Shown: positions 1-8,739 of the stretch, piece by piece
Position numbering within the stretch: position 1 is the first letter of the stretch
Layout: each line of letters begins with the position of its first letter
DNA from: Lactobacillus sp. ESL0680
Lineage (GTDB): Bacteria > Bacillota > Bacilli > Lactobacillales > Lactobacillaceae
NCBI RefSeq assembly: GCF_029392855.1
Contig: NZ_CP113945.1
Span: forward strand, 620,001 to 684,000
Length of the DNA stretch: 64,000 bases
Direction of reading: 5' to 3'
Position numbers and translations under genes: made by a program
Notes under the pieces: model-generated
What the model saw: the letters and a program-made list of their open reading frames with translations, nothing else
Databases searched by the model: none
Told to the model about the DNA's origin: nothing

Positions 1-1121
1 AAAAAGTAATTGTAGCCTAAATTCTTATAGACTTCGTCACGATTCCAGAAGGTACCGACATTACCGTGGAAGACAGCAGAAGTGTAATTGCCATGTTCAT
101 GTAAAATTTGCGGTGCAGCTTGGAAGGTATTTGAACCGCCAAGAGCGGTAAAAAGTGACCCATCAGCGATACCATAAGTGCCAGTCTCCAGCATGTTTTC
201 GGCATCACTAGTACGGCCGATACCGACCTGATGGTAAAAGTTGTCAAAACTGATCGTGTGCTTGTCGTGATAGATTGAATTTAGAAATGGTGTTACTTCT
301 TTGCCGTTGACCTTTAATCCAATTAAAAATTGCTGGAAACTTTCAAGGTGAATAACGATGACGTTTTTGCCTTTTTCTTTACCAAAATAATTGGCATTAG
401 CAGGTATCTTGTTTTTCTTGGTAAAATTAAGAATTTTGTTCAAATCAGCTGCATTGGCATTACGGTTGACCTGCTCGGTTTGTTCATTTTTAATACCGTC
501 ATAAACGGTATATGTATCAAGACCAAGGTACTTAACAACATAAGCGCGGTCAAAGGTATTTCTTAAAAGCCGCGGTCTGGACGATTCAGCCAGGAAAATA
601 TTTAATGCCAAAACAAAAAAGCCGAATGAAGTAATGGTAAACGGCGTTAAGAGCCCGTAAGACTTCTGATCGATTTTTAATTTATGTGTCACTAATAGGG
701 CAATGACCAAAATTAGGTCGAGCCAGAGCAGAATATCTGACGGCTGCAAGAGTGAAACTGCACTTTTGCCTAAGCCTGGGGCAACTTTACCCGCATTAGT
801 AATTGTCTTAACTGTAATAAAATCTGAAAATTCACGATAATAGAGGATATTAGCAAATAATAGGCAGGTATTGGCAAAGTCCATCAACAGCATGACCCAA
901 TAGGAAACAATCGGTTTAGGAAAATAAAAGCCGATGCTCAAGAGCAAAATTGCTGTTCCCAGCGGACTAAGCCACATAATGATGTGCTGATAAGGATCAG
1001 AAATACCTAAATTGAAATCATGGTATGCCGCAAAGATGTACTTTAGGACAAATAGCAAGACGAGCAGGATAAAAAAGCCTGTTCTTGTCTGCATGAAGTT
1101 TGCTAGATTCTTTTTTTTCAA
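1..1121 (-). CDS. LTA synthase family protein (sulfatase-fold), 3' end cut by window
   Basis: Membrane-anchored phosphoglycerol transferase that polymerises or modifies lipoteichoic acid at the outer face of the membrane. The minus-strand frame opens at a TTG (1121) preceded by AAAGGAG at good spacing. The N-terminal third holds several hydrophobic segments, followed by the extracellular sulfatase-type domain, with GKNVIVIHLES for the metal site and GIGRTSDAEN carrying the catalytic Thr expected in this family. The frame stays open to base 1, so the C-terminal part of the enzyme domain lies outside the window. Paralogues of LtaS exist in lactobacilli, so I do not assign ltaS itself. Confidence 0.85.
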   Translation of the reverse strand, partial: MKKKNLANFMQTRTGFFILLVLLFVLKYIFAAYHDFNLGISDPYQHIIMWLSPLGTAILLLSIGFYFPKPIVSYWVMLLMDFANTCLLFANILYYREFSDFITVKTITNAGKVAPGLGKSAVSLLQPSDILLWLDLILVIALLVTHKLKIDQKSYGLLTPFTITSFGFFVLALNIFLAESSRPRLLRNTFDRAYVVKYLGLDTYTVYDGIKNEQTEQVNRNANAADLNKILNFTKKNKIPANANYFGKEKGKNVIVIHLESFQQFLIGLKVNGKEVTPFLNSIYHDKHTISFDNFYHQVGIGRTSDAENMLETGTYGIADGSLFTALGGSNTFQAAPQILHEHGNYTSAVFHGNVGTFWNRDEVYKNLGYNYF

Positions 1122-1263
1122 AACGAACGCTCCTTTAATAATGATTTTAAAGGTTTAGCAGGCGTGAGACAATCTTTTCGCGATTATTAGTCGTTTTTTA
1201 AGATTTGTATACGTGAAATTGAGTATAATTTAAATGAACTTTATTTTTAGGAATTGATTAAGC

Positions 1264-1887
1264 ATGATTTTTTTAGGACCGCTGTATAATATCATTGCGC
1301 AAAACTTAGCCACTAAAATCAACCACTTTGCGTTGATTAAGCTGCTGATGTTGGCAATTGATAAAACTATTCTGTATTTTTTATTGTTTGCCGTTGTACG
1401 CTTACTCTGGTTAATGGCAATCAGGCGCCGGCGCTCAATCAAGTCCGAAGCCAGCGTGTGGCTGTTTGCATTTTATCTTATTTTAGTGTTAATGCTGACG
1501 ACTTTTCGAAATACATATTTTCCGTGGCAGCTGACTTTTTATTTTAGCAGGCCATTAAGTGAAATCAACTTGGTATTTTTAAAAGAAACATGGAAATTAG
1601 TGTATGCTCAAAGCCGGCTCGACTTTTTCTATAATTCGTTTGGTAATGTGTTGTGTTTTGTACCGTTTGGCTTTTTGGCACCATTTGTTTTTTCAAAAAA
1701 GCAAACTTTTGCTAGAGTATTACTAGCAGGAATGATTTTTTCAATTTTTATTGAAGGGATGCAATTTTTGCTTGAAACTGGTGTTAGTGATATTGATGAT
1801 GTCTTTTTTAATAGTTGTGGTGCAGCTATTGGATATTTACTTTATTGGGTGTTTAAGTCTGTGCGTAATAAGTTTGCAAAACATTAA
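1264..1887 (+). CDS. VanZ-like family membrane protein
   Basis: A 207-aa protein with about five hydrophobic segments. The VanZ-family core is visible in the second half: NSFGNVLCFVPFGFLAPF, then EGMQF, then SDIDDVFFNSCGAAIGY. VanZ-like proteins are small membrane proteins of unclear biochemistry; the founding member gives low-level teicoplanin resistance. A TATAAT box at 1224-1229 lies upstream, with a poor -35. The gene is divergent from the LTA-synthase-type gene. The start at 1264 is the first ATG, and no strong Shine-Dalgarno is seen. Confidence 0.8.
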   Translation: MIFLGPLYNIIAQNLATKINHFALIKLLMLAIDKTILYFLLFAVVRLLWLMAIRRRRSIKSEASVWLFAFYLILVLMLTTFRNTYFPWQLTFYFSRPLSEINLVFLKETWKLVYAQSRLDFFYNSFGNVLCFVPFGFLAPFVFSKKQTFARVLLAGMIFSIFIEGMQFLLETGVSDIDDVFFNSCGAAIGYLLYWVFKSVRNKFAKH

Positions 1888-1969
1888 AGAAATAACTGGA
1901 ATTTGCAAAATAAGATTGTTAGAATATTCTTGTGAAATAAATATTTTGTTTAGTTAAGGAAGCGTACTT

Positions 1970-3313
1970 ATGAGTTTGATTAAATTTGACAGCACTAAAT
2001 TGACGCCATTTGTTCATGAAAATGAACTCAGTGAGATGCAAGCATTGGTTAATGCTGCCGCTCAAGAATTAAAAGAGGGCACTGGTGCGGGCAATGATTT
2101 CTTAGGCTGGGTTGATTTGCCAGTTGATTATGATAAGGAAGAATTTAGCCGGATTAAAAAGGCCGCTAAGAAAATCCAAGGCGATTCTGAAGTTTTAATT
2201 TGTATCGGGATTGGCGGTTCATACCTTGGCGCTCAAGCTGCGATTGAGTTTTTGAACAGCTCATTTTATGGCAAGGGCCAAGATAAGTACCCAACGATTG
2301 TTTTCTGTGGTAATTCACTTTCAGGATCATATCTGCATGATTTAATAGCTTGGCTGGGTGATAAGGACTTTAGTATTAATGTTATTTCTAAATCGGGAAC
2401 AACAACTGAAGCCGCTGTAGCTTTTAGAATTTTTAAAGACAAATTAATTAAAAAATACGGCAAAGAAGAAGCACAGAAACGGATTTATGCAACAACCGAT
2501 CGTGCTAAGGGCGCTCTGAAGACCGAAGCCGATGCAGAAGGTTACGAAGAATTTGTTGTTCCTGATGATATTGGCGGTCGTTACAGTGTACTATCAGCTG
2601 TCGGCTTATTGCCAATTGCGGCATCTGGCGCCGATATTGACCAATTGATGCAAGGTGCAGCTGATGCCCGCAGCGATTATGATGATACTGATTTGACTAA
2701 GGCTACGCCTTACCAATATGCTGCATTGCGGAATATTTTGTACCGGAAGGGCTACACAACAGAAATTGTTGAAAATTATGAACCAACTTTAAGAATGTTT
2801 GGTGAATGGTGCAAGCAATTAATGGGTGAATCAGAAGGTAAGGACAATAAGGGAATTTGGCCATCAAGTGCTAACTTCTCAACTGATTTGCACTCTTTGG
2901 GACAATACATTCAAGAAGGTTTGCGTAACTTGTTTGAAACAGTTATTCGCGTTGAAAATCCGGCTAATGATGTAGAAATTCCTGCTGATGACCGTAACTT
3001 GGACCAACTTAACTTCTTAGCTGGTAAGAGTTTAAATTATGTTAATGAACGTGCTTATCAAGGTGTAGTACTGGCTCATACTGATGGCGGCGTACCTGTA
3101 ATGACGGTTAACATTCCTGATCAAACTGAACACACTCTTGGCTATTTGATTTACTTCTTTGAATTAGCAATTGCGATTTCTGGTTATTTAAACGGAATCA
3201 ATCCATTCAACCAACCAGGTGTTGAAGCATACAAGCGTAATATGTTTGGTCTGCTTAACAAGCCAGGTTATGAAGATCTGCACGATGATTTAACTGCACG
3301 TTTCAATAAATAA
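1970..3313 (+). CDS. pgi: Glucose-6-phosphate isomerase
   Basis: Cytoplasmic glycolytic enzyme interconverting glucose-6-phosphate and fructose-6-phosphate. The length, 447 aa, is normal for the Gram-positive type. Both family signatures are present: the [13 protein letters not shown] block near residue 200 and the [12 protein letters not shown] block near residue 415; the sugar-phosphate loop ISKSGTTTE is near residue 140. AAGGAAG precedes the ATG. It stands alone between the VanZ-like gene and the ECF component. Confidence 0.97.
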   Translation: MSLIKFDSTKLTPFVHENELSEMQALVNAAAQELKEGTGAGNDFLGWVDLPVDYDKEEFSRIKKAAKKIQGDSEVLICIGIGGSYLGAQAAIEFLNSSFYGKGQDKYPTIVFCGNSLSGSYLHDLIAWLGDKDFSINVISKSGTTTEAAVAFRIFKDKLIKKYGKEEAQKRIYATTDRAKGALKTEADAEGYEEFVVPDDIGGRYSVLSAVGLLPIAASGADIDQLMQGAADARSDYDDTDLTKATPYQYAALRNILYRKGYTTEIVENYEPTLRMFGEWCKQLMGESEGKDNKGIWPSSANFSTDLHSLGQYIQEGLRNLFETVIRVENPANDVEIPADDRNLDQLNFLAGKSLNYVNERAYQGVVLAHTDGGVPVMTVNIPDQTEHTLGYLIYFFELAIAISGYLNGINPFNQPGVEAYKRNMFGLLNKPGYEDLHDDLTARFNK

Positions 3314-3425
3314 CTGAATTAACCGAGCTTTACTTTTAACTATAATTGGTTTTTAATTAAATTAATATTAAAAATATAATTTTATCATTTGAATAATAAA
3401 TTATATTATTTGGGAGTATTTAATT

Positions 3426-3956
3426 ATGGCAGATGATAGTAAAAGTAAGTTAACACTTGGTCAATTAGTCTTTTTAGCATTGCTGACGGCGCTGAACGTT
3501 GTACTTAGTCGGATATTAATTATTCCGATTCCAGCAACTCACGGCAATATCAATTTTTGTGATACCGGAATTTTTTTGGCGGCAATCACATTAGGACCAG
3601 TTGCTGGACTATTAGTTGGCGGGTTATCCGGATTTTTACTTGATTTACTTTCTGGGTACGCACAATTCATGCTCTTTTCACTGGTTATTCATGGACTAGA
3701 AGGACTACTTGTGGGCTTGTTGGTGAAAAAGGCAGTACAAGATGGTCGCAAATGGTTGCGCTACATCTTGGCACTTGCTGTTGGTATTATTGTGATGGTT
3801 GGCGGATATTATTTGGCTAATTGGCTGTTATATTCCACGGCAGCTGGTGTTTTAGGACTTTTGACCGATACTATTCAAGGAATAGCTGGTGCGATTGTTG
3901 CCGTGATCTTGCTGCCAGCTTTGCAAAAAGTGTTGCTCAAATATCGGCAGCTTTAA
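3426..3956 (+). CDS. ECF transporter S component (vitamin-type substrate)
   Basis: A 176-aa integral membrane protein with about six transmembrane segments. It fits the substrate-binding S component of energy-coupling-factor transporters: a short N-terminus before the first helix, RILIIPIPATHGNINF, then a conserved glycine-rich GPVAGLLVGGLSGFLLDL helix. It would pair with a shared EcfA/A'/T module encoded elsewhere. The substrate cannot be read from sequence; relatives are assigned to hydroxymethylpyrimidine/thiamine or B6-type compounds. GGGAG precedes the ATG. A strong terminator follows. Confidence 0.8.
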   Translation: MADDSKSKLTLGQLVFLALLTALNVVLSRILIIPIPATHGNINFCDTGIFLAAITLGPVAGLLVGGLSGFLLDLLSGYAQFMLFSLVIHGLEGLLVGLLVKKAVQDGRKWLRYILALAVGIIVMVGGYYLANWLLYSTAAGVLGLLTDTIQGIAGAIVAVILLPALQKVLLKYRQL

Positions 3957-3966
3957 TTAAATAGAG

Positions 3967-4003
3967 AAGGGGGCAAAAGCATTCCATGCTTTTGCCCTTT
4001 TTT
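3967..4003 (+). terminator. Intrinsic terminator after the ECF S component
   Basis: GGGCAAAAGC (3971-3980) pairs perfectly with GCTTTTGCCC (3988-3997) around a 7-nt loop, followed by a T run to 4003. It lies only 20 bp before the next gene, so it isolates the MFS gene from upstream transcription. Confidence 0.95.
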
Positions 4004-4022
4004 ATGATAAGGAGATGTTTTA

Positions 4023-5414
4023 ATGGAGAAAAAAGTAGTAACACCAAAGCACGTTGGGGCAATTATTAGCTGCGCCTTAATGGCTTTTGTTTCAATTTTG
4101 ACCGAAACGAGTTTAAATGTTACTTTTCCAACGATGATGAAGCAATTTCATATTGGCTTAGGATTGGTGCAGTGGACCACTACCGGTTATTTACTGGCAA
4201 TTGCCATAATTATGGTCGCAAGCTCATATTTAAATGATCGCTTTTCGGCTAAACAATTATTTTTAACGGCAGCAATTACCTTTATTGTCGGCTCATTTGT
4301 TGCAGGGACAGCCACTAATTTTTGGCTTCTTCTAACTGGACGACTGATTTCGGCATTTGGCGCTGGCTTGTCAATTCCGTTAATGTTTAATCTGGTGGTT
4401 GAGCTGATACCGCAAGACAAATGGGGCTTTTATATGGGAATTACGGGGCTTGTAGTCATTTTAGCTCCATCCTTAGGACCAACTTTTGGTGGGACCGTTG
4501 TTTACTTCTATGGCTGGCCGTTAATTTTTGGTATTGCGGCAATAATTGGTCTGATAATCCTTGTTTTGGGCCTGTTTATGGTCGAACAATACCATGAGAA
4601 AAAGCATCCGCAATTTGATTGGCGCAGTTATATTATTATTGCAGCAGCGATGGTGATTTTTAGCTTAACCTTCAATCAAATCGGTCAGGGGCTGACCAAT
4701 ATTTGGTTTTGGCTAGGGATGATAGTCGTTGCGGTTTTAGGTTGGTTGTTTATTAAATCAGTCAAAAATAGTGACAAGCAGCTGCTCAACCTAGCAGTTT
4801 TTAAAAACAAGGCATTTATTTGTGCACTGATTTCGTATTTATTGTTGCAATTTATTAATATCGGCACTAGCTTTGCACTACCAAATTATGTTCAGATTGT
4901 TAATCATTCAAGTTCGCTGGTTGGTGGGCTGATTTTACTGCCGGGTTGTATCTTAAGCGGCGTGCTTAATCCGTGGTTTGGTCATATTTATGACCAAAAG
5001 GGTGCCAAACTGCCACTTTTGACAGGGACAATCTTTTGCATGATTGCTTGTATTTTATTTGCAATTTTCAGTTTGAAGATTTCGACAATAATGATTGTTG
5101 TTTTTTATGGCATTATGATTATTGGCCGGCAGTTAGCCTTTAATAATACAATGGCAGAAGCTTCTAAATTGCAGCCAGATGAATTACACACCGATGCAAC
5201 GGCAGTCTTTCAGACAGGACAACAGTATGCTGGCTCTCTAGGTACGACAGTTATGGCAACAATTATTTCTGCTTGGCAAAAGAAACCGGGTAATTATGCG
5301 GCAATGACGGCTAAAGGTAGTCAAATTGCATTTATTGTGTTAATTTTTGCTAGCGCTATTATCTTATGTAGTTATCTTAGAATGTTTAAACTTGAACGAC
5401 AAAATAGTAATTAA
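4023..5414 (+). CDS. MFS transporter, DHA2/EmrB-QacA type drug exporter
   Basis: A 463-aa protein with about 14 predicted transmembrane helices, the layout of the DHA2 drug:H+ antiporter family. Helix 1 contains LTETSLNVTFPTMM and is followed by WTTTGYLLAIAIIM; the conserved loop motif appears as NDRFSAKQLF; the motif C region is GLVVILAPSLGPTFGG in helix 5. AAGGAGA precedes the ATG. No adjacent regulator is seen, so the substrate (drug, bile or other amphiphile) is unknown. Confidence 0.85.
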   Translation: MEKKVVTPKHVGAIISCALMAFVSILTETSLNVTFPTMMKQFHIGLGLVQWTTTGYLLAIAIIMVASSYLNDRFSAKQLFLTAAITFIVGSFVAGTATNFWLLLTGRLISAFGAGLSIPLMFNLVVELIPQDKWGFYMGITGLVVILAPSLGPTFGGTVVYFYGWPLIFGIAAIIGLIILVLGLFMVEQYHEKKHPQFDWRSYIIIAAAMVIFSLTFNQIGQGLTNIWFWLGMIVVAVLGWLFIKSVKNSDKQLLNLAVFKNKAFICALISYLLLQFINIGTSFALPNYVQIVNHSSSLVGGLILLPGCILSGVLNPWFGHIYDQKGAKLPLLTGTIFCMIACILFAIFSLKISTIMIVVFYGIMIIGRQLAFNNTMAEASKLQPDELHTDATAVFQTGQQYAGSLGTTVMATIISAWQKKPGNYAAMTAKGSQIAFIVLIFASAIILCSYLRMFKLERQNSN

Positions 5415-5574
5415 ATAACGCTTTCATAAAGTATTTGATTTTATAAGTGTAATTATACTTAATAAAAAAATAATTTTGCTTATGCTTACGGCTGTAAACA
5501 TTTGATAACGATAATGATTATAAGTGCTAAATTAAATATTGTTATTGAATCATAATTAAAAAACGCAAAAATCG

Positions 5575-5603
5575 CTTACAATTATGCTGAAAATAGGTAT
5601 AAT
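5575..5603 (+). promoter_or_regulatory. Promoter of the 61-aa membrane protein gene, with a Fur-like box upstream
   Basis: CTTACA (5575-5580), 17-bp spacer, TATAAT (5598-5603). About 50 bp upstream, at 5509-5523, CGATAATGATTATAA matches 13 of 15 positions of the TGATAATNATTATCA core of Fur/PerR-type boxes. AT-rich DNA gives such matches by chance, so regulation by metal or peroxide is only a possibility. Confidence 0.5.
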
Positions 5604-5638
5604 TTAACTAGTTGTTTAAGCAAAAGGAGTTTTTTAAG

Positions 5639-5824
5639 ATGATGTGTGATAACTTAATTATCAAAATTATTAACGTGATTGTATTTGGGATTGCAGCGTA
5701 TTATACTTTTACTGCAGATGGCATGATGATGGCAATGTATTGGATGGCAGGTGGCATGTTATTTGATGCAGTAGCTGATTTAATTTGGCACTTTATTCCT
5801 AACAAAAAAGATTGTGCAAAATAA
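5639..5824 (+). CDS. Small membrane protein, unknown function
   Basis: A 61-aa protein from the ATG at 5639, chosen because AAAGGAG lies 9 bp upstream; an in-frame TTG at 5612 has no ribosome binding site. It has two hydrophobic stretches (about residues 7-25 and 28-48), methionine-rich between them, and a basic C-terminus ending KKDCAK. It has its own promoter and terminator, so it is a monocistronic gene. I do not recognise the family. Confidence 0.7.
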   Translation: MMCDNLIIKIINVIVFGIAAYYTFTADGMMMAMYWMAGGMLFDAVADLIWHFIPNKKDCAK

Positions 5825-5837
5825 TGTATAATAATGA

Positions 5838-5874
5838 ACCCCTGAATTAGGATGACTAATTTCAGGGGTTTTCT
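5838..5874. terminator. Terminator between convergent genes
   Basis: AACCCCTGAA pairs with TTCAGGGGTT, extended by TTAG/CTAA with a one-base bulge, followed by TTTT on the plus strand. It ends the small membrane protein gene and lies just past the 3' end of the minus-strand hydrolase gene, so it may serve both. Confidence 0.85.
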
Positions 5875-5880
5875 GATAAT

Positions 5881-6891
5881 TTATTTATCATTTTCAGTTA
5901 AAAAGCTGCGGATAATTTTTTCACGCATTGTTAAGAAAATCTGGTTATGACCCGTTGGGTGTATGCGATTGGTCAGTAAAATCAGTCCGGATTTTTTAAC
6001 GCGATCAAGCAAAATCAAGGTTCCGGTATATCCGGTGTGAAGGATTAGGGGATAATGACTCTCAGGATCAAAGCGGATATCCCAGCCCCAAGAGCGCGGT
6101 TTTATGCCTGCTGGATTTTTATTTTCAAAAAGTTGGCTAACAACATCTTGGTCATAAGGCAAGATGTTAGGATTAAGCCCCAGGTAGCCCTTGCTGATTT
6201 TGATTAAATCCTCCATTGAGGAAAATAACCCAGCAGAGCCGCAGTCACTGCCTAATTGTCGCGCCTTAGGGTCATGAGGGACACCCTGAAGGACTTGACC
6301 ATTAAATAAGGCAGTTGGCACGCAATCGCTAATTACAGGCTTAAAGGTGGTCTCAGTCAGTCCTGCGGGCACAAAAATTTCGGAAGCAGCCACTTCTTGA
6401 ACGGATCTACCGTAAATTTTTTTAATTACCAAGCCCAACAAAATAAAATTGGTGTCGGCATAGCGCATTTTATGTTCAAACTCGTCGGTTACCGGCAAGT
6501 GGATGATTGCATTAATTAAATCATCATGATTCAATTCGTCGCGATGGTCGATCCAGCCACGGATACCGCTAGTGTGGGTAAGAAGATGAAATAGGCGCAC
6601 ACGGCGGTCCGTAAATTCGGGAATGAAGTCGTGCAGGGGCTCAGAGAAGTTAAGTTTGCCTTTGCCGTATAATTTTAGTAAAATATTTTCAGTTGCAAGG
6701 ACTTTGGTTAAACTAGCTAGGTCATATTCGGCGAACGGGCTGAGCTGGCTAACTTGCGGATAGATCGTGGCAAAGCCCACTGTTGAAGTGAAAGTTTGTT
6801 TATTTTTAATAAAGGCGTAATTAACGCCCGGTACGATCCGTTCGGAAACCATTGATTCAATAAGGTTTTGGGTGGTTGAGTAATCAATCAT
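5881..6891 (-). CDS. Serine hydrolase, beta-lactamase/D-Ala-D-Ala peptidase (class C-like) fold
   Basis: A 336-aa protein without a signal peptide. Class C-type active-site motifs are visible in order: ASLTK (nucleophile Ser, SxxK), YADTN (YxN equivalent) and HTGYTG (KTG equivalent). Relatives are esterases, peptidases or beta-lactamase-like hydrolases; real beta-lactam resistance should not be assumed. AAAGGATAGAG precedes the ATG at 6891. It points away from the tRNA pair. Confidence 0.85.
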   Translation of the reverse strand: MIDYSTTQNLIESMVSERIVPGVNYAFIKNKQTFTSTVGFATIYPQVSQLSPFAEYDLASLTKVLATENILLKLYGKGKLNFSEPLHDFIPEFTDRRVRLFHLLTHTSGIRGWIDHRDELNHDDLINAIIHLPVTDEFEHKMRYADTNFILLGLVIKKIYGRSVQEVAASEIFVPAGLTETTFKPVISDCVPTALFNGQVLQGVPHDPKARQLGSDCGSAGLFSSMEDLIKISKGYLGLNPNILPYDQDVVSQLFENKNPAGIKPRSWGWDIRFDPESHYPLILHTGYTGTLILLDRVKKSGLILLTNRIHPTGHNQIFLTMREKIIRSFLTENDK

Positions 6892-6946
6892 TTATCTCTA
6901 TCCTTTGCAAAAATTTATCTTATTAATTATTATAACTAAAAATCTC

Positions 6947-6975
6947 TTGACAAGAACAACTTTTACAAGCATAAT
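6947..6975 (+). promoter_or_regulatory. Promoter of the tRNA-Glu/tRNA-Gln pair
   Basis: Consensus TTGACA (6947-6952), 17-bp spacer and CATAAT (6970-6975), placing the transcript start a few bases before the first tRNA. This host promoter would now read into the prophage left end, against the minus-strand integrase. Confidence 0.8.
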
Positions 6976-6990
6976 AATTACTGTTGATTT

Positions 6991-7062
6991 TGCCCGTTGG
7001 TCAAATGGTTAAGACGCCACCCTCTCAAGGTGGAGTTACGAGTTCAATTCTCGTACGGGTGA
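6991..7062 (+). tRNA. tRNA-Glu (anticodon CTC)
   Basis: A 72-nt cloverleaf: acceptor TGCCCGT/ACGGGTG (with U-G and G-U end pairs), D-stem GTC/GAC, anticodon stem CCACC/GGTGG around loop CTCTCAA (anticodon CTC), and T-arm ACGAG-TTCAATT-CTCGT. The discriminator is A and CCA is not encoded. The weak U1-G72 pair is slightly unusual. Confidence 0.85.
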
Positions 7063-7071
7063 TTTTATCAA

Positions 7072-7143
7072 TGGGATATAGCCAAATGGTAAGGCACAGG
7101 TTTCTGGTTCCTGCATGTTTCGGTTCGAGCCCGGATATCCCAA
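7072..7143 (+). tRNA. tRNA-Gln (anticodon CTG), prophage attachment target
   Basis: Acceptor TGGGATA/TATCCCA, discriminator A, anticodon loop TTCTGGT giving CTG, T-loop TTCGAGC. The last base pair of the anticodon stem is a T-T mismatch. The 3' 25 bases lie in the prophage core repeat, so integration leaves this copy intact at attL. Confidence 0.85.
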
Positions 7144-7145
7144 TA
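7119..7145. repeat. attL core repeat (3' end of tRNA-Gln)
   Basis: 27 bp starting TTCGGTTCGAGCCC and ending TATCCCAATA, identical to 52343-52369. It covers the T-arm and 3' acceptor strand of tRNA-Gln plus 2 bp. The full tRNA remains on this side. Confidence 0.95.
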
Positions 7146-7187
7146 AGAATGGCTTAACAGCAAGGCTTTTAGAGGTCGAAAAGCTGA

Positions 7188-7209
7188 TTTGCCCATCATT
7201 TGCCCATCA
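7188..7209. promoter_or_regulatory. Tandem TTTGCCCATCA pair near attL (putative integrase arm sites)
   Basis: Two head-to-tail 11-bp copies (7188-7198 and 7199-7209) lie about 43 bp inside the attL core. The same pair occurs near attR. Arm-type sites of tyrosine integrases are short direct repeats flanking the core, which fits; binding is inferred. Confidence 0.65.
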
Positions 7210-7231
7210 GGCAATTGAAAAAATAAAAAGG

Positions 7232-8326
7232 TTAGATGAATAAATCATCTAGCTTTTTTTCTATTTCTTTGTCACTTTTTCTTTTGTCTTCATCAATGTA
7301 ATAGGCATAAACATTTAAAGTCATTGATAAATTTTTGTGACCTAATCTTTTTGAGATAGCCATCCAGTCAACATTTTTATGATGCAGAATGGCAACATGG
7401 ACATGGCGCAGACTATGAATTGTAAAATCTGGTTTGATTAAGTCAGCATGCTTCATAATTACTTGCAATTTGCTATTGATCGTTCGATTGGCAGGAGGTA
7501 AGCCAGTATCTTTTTCTTTAAAAATATAGTCGTCCTGATTATCTTTTTTGATTTCCTGCAATAATTCAATCAATTTAGAATTAATTCTGACTGTGCGGTA
7601 CGAAGAAGTATTTTTAGTAGGTCCCAATTCTTTGATGTCACTATTGTAAGAATGATGAATTGCGATAGTGTGTTTTTTGGTGTCTAAATTATGCCATTTA
7701 AGACCGCTGATCTCGCCAACACGTGCACCAGTTAGAATAATCGTAATGATAATGTAAGTGGAAGGAACAGCAGGGTCTCTATCGTCCAGAGCAGTTTTTA
7801 ATAATTTTTGCGCTTCGGCATAGGACAAGAAGACAGGCTTGCGCGTATTCGTGTCATTTCCGTTGATATTAACGCCTTGAGTAAAGTCTAGTGTAATTAT
7901 GCCATCAGCAATTGCATTCTTCACACAGGCTCTAAATTGGCGATTGAGCAGCCTGACTGTTGTGGTTGAATGTGTCTTACAAACATCATTGATAAATTGT
8001 TGCCAGTGAATTCGCTTGATCTGTTTAATTTTGGTGTCTTTAAAGTATTCATGAATAATTTTGTCATTAGTGATATAGCGTTTCTGCGTTTCATGTCTAA
8101 TATGCGGCTTTTTAAAAGTAGTCCACCACTCATGAAAGTAATCAGCAAAAGCAGGGTCATTTTCAATATCCACACCACTAGTGTGTAGGTATTGCTGCTT
8201 AATGGAATATTGTTCAGCTTCAACTTTAGTTTTGAAACCGCCTTTTTCCATTTGATGAAGTTTGCCGTTGGCGTCACGCCAGTTTATTCTAGCTGACCAT
8301 GATTTGCCGCGTTTTCTGACTGTCAT
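7232..8326 (-). CDS. int: Phage integrase, tyrosine recombinase
   Basis: Catalyses site-specific recombination between attP and the tRNA-Gln attB. 364 aa from the ATG at 8326, chosen because GGAGG lies just upstream; an in-frame ATG at 8371 would add 15 residues without a ribosome binding site. The N-terminus resembles an AP2-like DNA-binding arm domain (RKRGKSWSARINW), followed by a SAM-like core-binding domain. The catalytic domain shows GARVGEISGLKW (Arg I), HSLRHVHV (His/Arg), RLGHKNLSMTL (His) and YAYY (nucleophile Tyr). It is transcribed toward attL. Confidence 0.97.
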   Translation of the reverse strand: MTVRKRGKSWSARINWRDANGKLHQMEKGGFKTKVEAEQYSIKQQYLHTSGVDIENDPAFADYFHEWWTTFKKPHIRHETQKRYITNDKIIHEYFKDTKIKQIKRIHWQQFINDVCKTHSTTTVRLLNRQFRACVKNAIADGIITLDFTQGVNINGNDTNTRKPVFLSYAEAQKLLKTALDDRDPAVPSTYIIITIILTGARVGEISGLKWHNLDTKKHTIAIHHSYNSDIKELGPTKNTSSYRTVRINSKLIELLQEIKKDNQDDYIFKEKDTGLPPANRTINSKLQVIMKHADLIKPDFTIHSLRHVHVAILHHKNVDWMAISKRLGHKNLSMTLNVYAYYIDEDKRKSDKEIEKKLDDLFI

Positions 8327-8391
8327 TTTAAAAGCACCTCCAATTGTGCTAGAATATTTTTGAGCGCACAAATAGCGCAGTATTTCGATTA

Positions 8392-8437
8392 ATCCTTAAA
8401 GAATAAAGTTTGGCGATGGAATTCTTTAGGGATTTTT
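8392..8437 (+). terminator. Terminator-like hairpin upstream of int
   Basis: ATCCTTAAAGAAT (8392-8404) pairs with ATTCTTTAGGGAT (8421-8433) with one G-T pair, followed by TTTTT on the plus strand. It would stop plus-strand readthrough coming antisense from int before the small membrane gene at 8515. On the minus strand it lies in the int leader region. Confidence 0.5.
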
Positions 8438-8514
8438 AAATTGGACAATTATTATTGACAACTAATATTTTTTCATCAATAATTCTCTTAGAATTAATTA
8501 GAAAGGAGAAAAAT

Positions 8515-8739
8515 ATGAAAACTTTTCAAAAAGTTTGGGGTTATATAGTATTAGCCTCTTTCGTTAAATTAGTTTCTGCATTATTCGAACTGATTTTTAA
8601 TGCTAAAACTAATGTTATTTTTCTGATCCTTTTTCTTCTTTCTTTACTTCTTTTTCGGATACATCCTCTGAAGGGATCAAATTATCCTTTTGGCTTTCAA
8701 ATTGAATTGAAACTCCCGGATTTTCATTTGAAAGTTTAA
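8515..8739 (+). CDS. Small hydrophobic protein, unknown (lysogeny region)
   Basis: A 74-aa frame from an ATG with AAAGGAG upstream; promoter-like boxes precede it (TTGGAC 8441-8446 / TAATAT 8463-8468, or TTGACA 8455-8460 / AATAAT 8478-8483). Two hydrophobic stretches (about residues 8-26 and 33-47) suggest a membrane protein. The last 125 bp overlap the 3' end of the convergent gene in antisense, so the C-terminal third may be under the constraint of the other frame. No family is recognised. Confidence 0.5.
   Translation: MKTFQKVWGYIVLASFVKLVSALFELIFNAKTNVIFLILFLLSLLLFRIHPLKGSNYPFGFQIELKLPDFHLKV

Noticed and set aside
17-566. Open frames on both strands at the left edge besides the LTA-synthase-type gene
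   Set aside because: The continuous minus-strand TTG-started frame shows clear LtaS-family motifs; the others overlap it with no family features.
5881-6891. Beta-lactam resistance gene
   Set aside because: The motifs are of the broad class C-like esterase/peptidase group and there is no signal peptide; resistance cannot be inferred.
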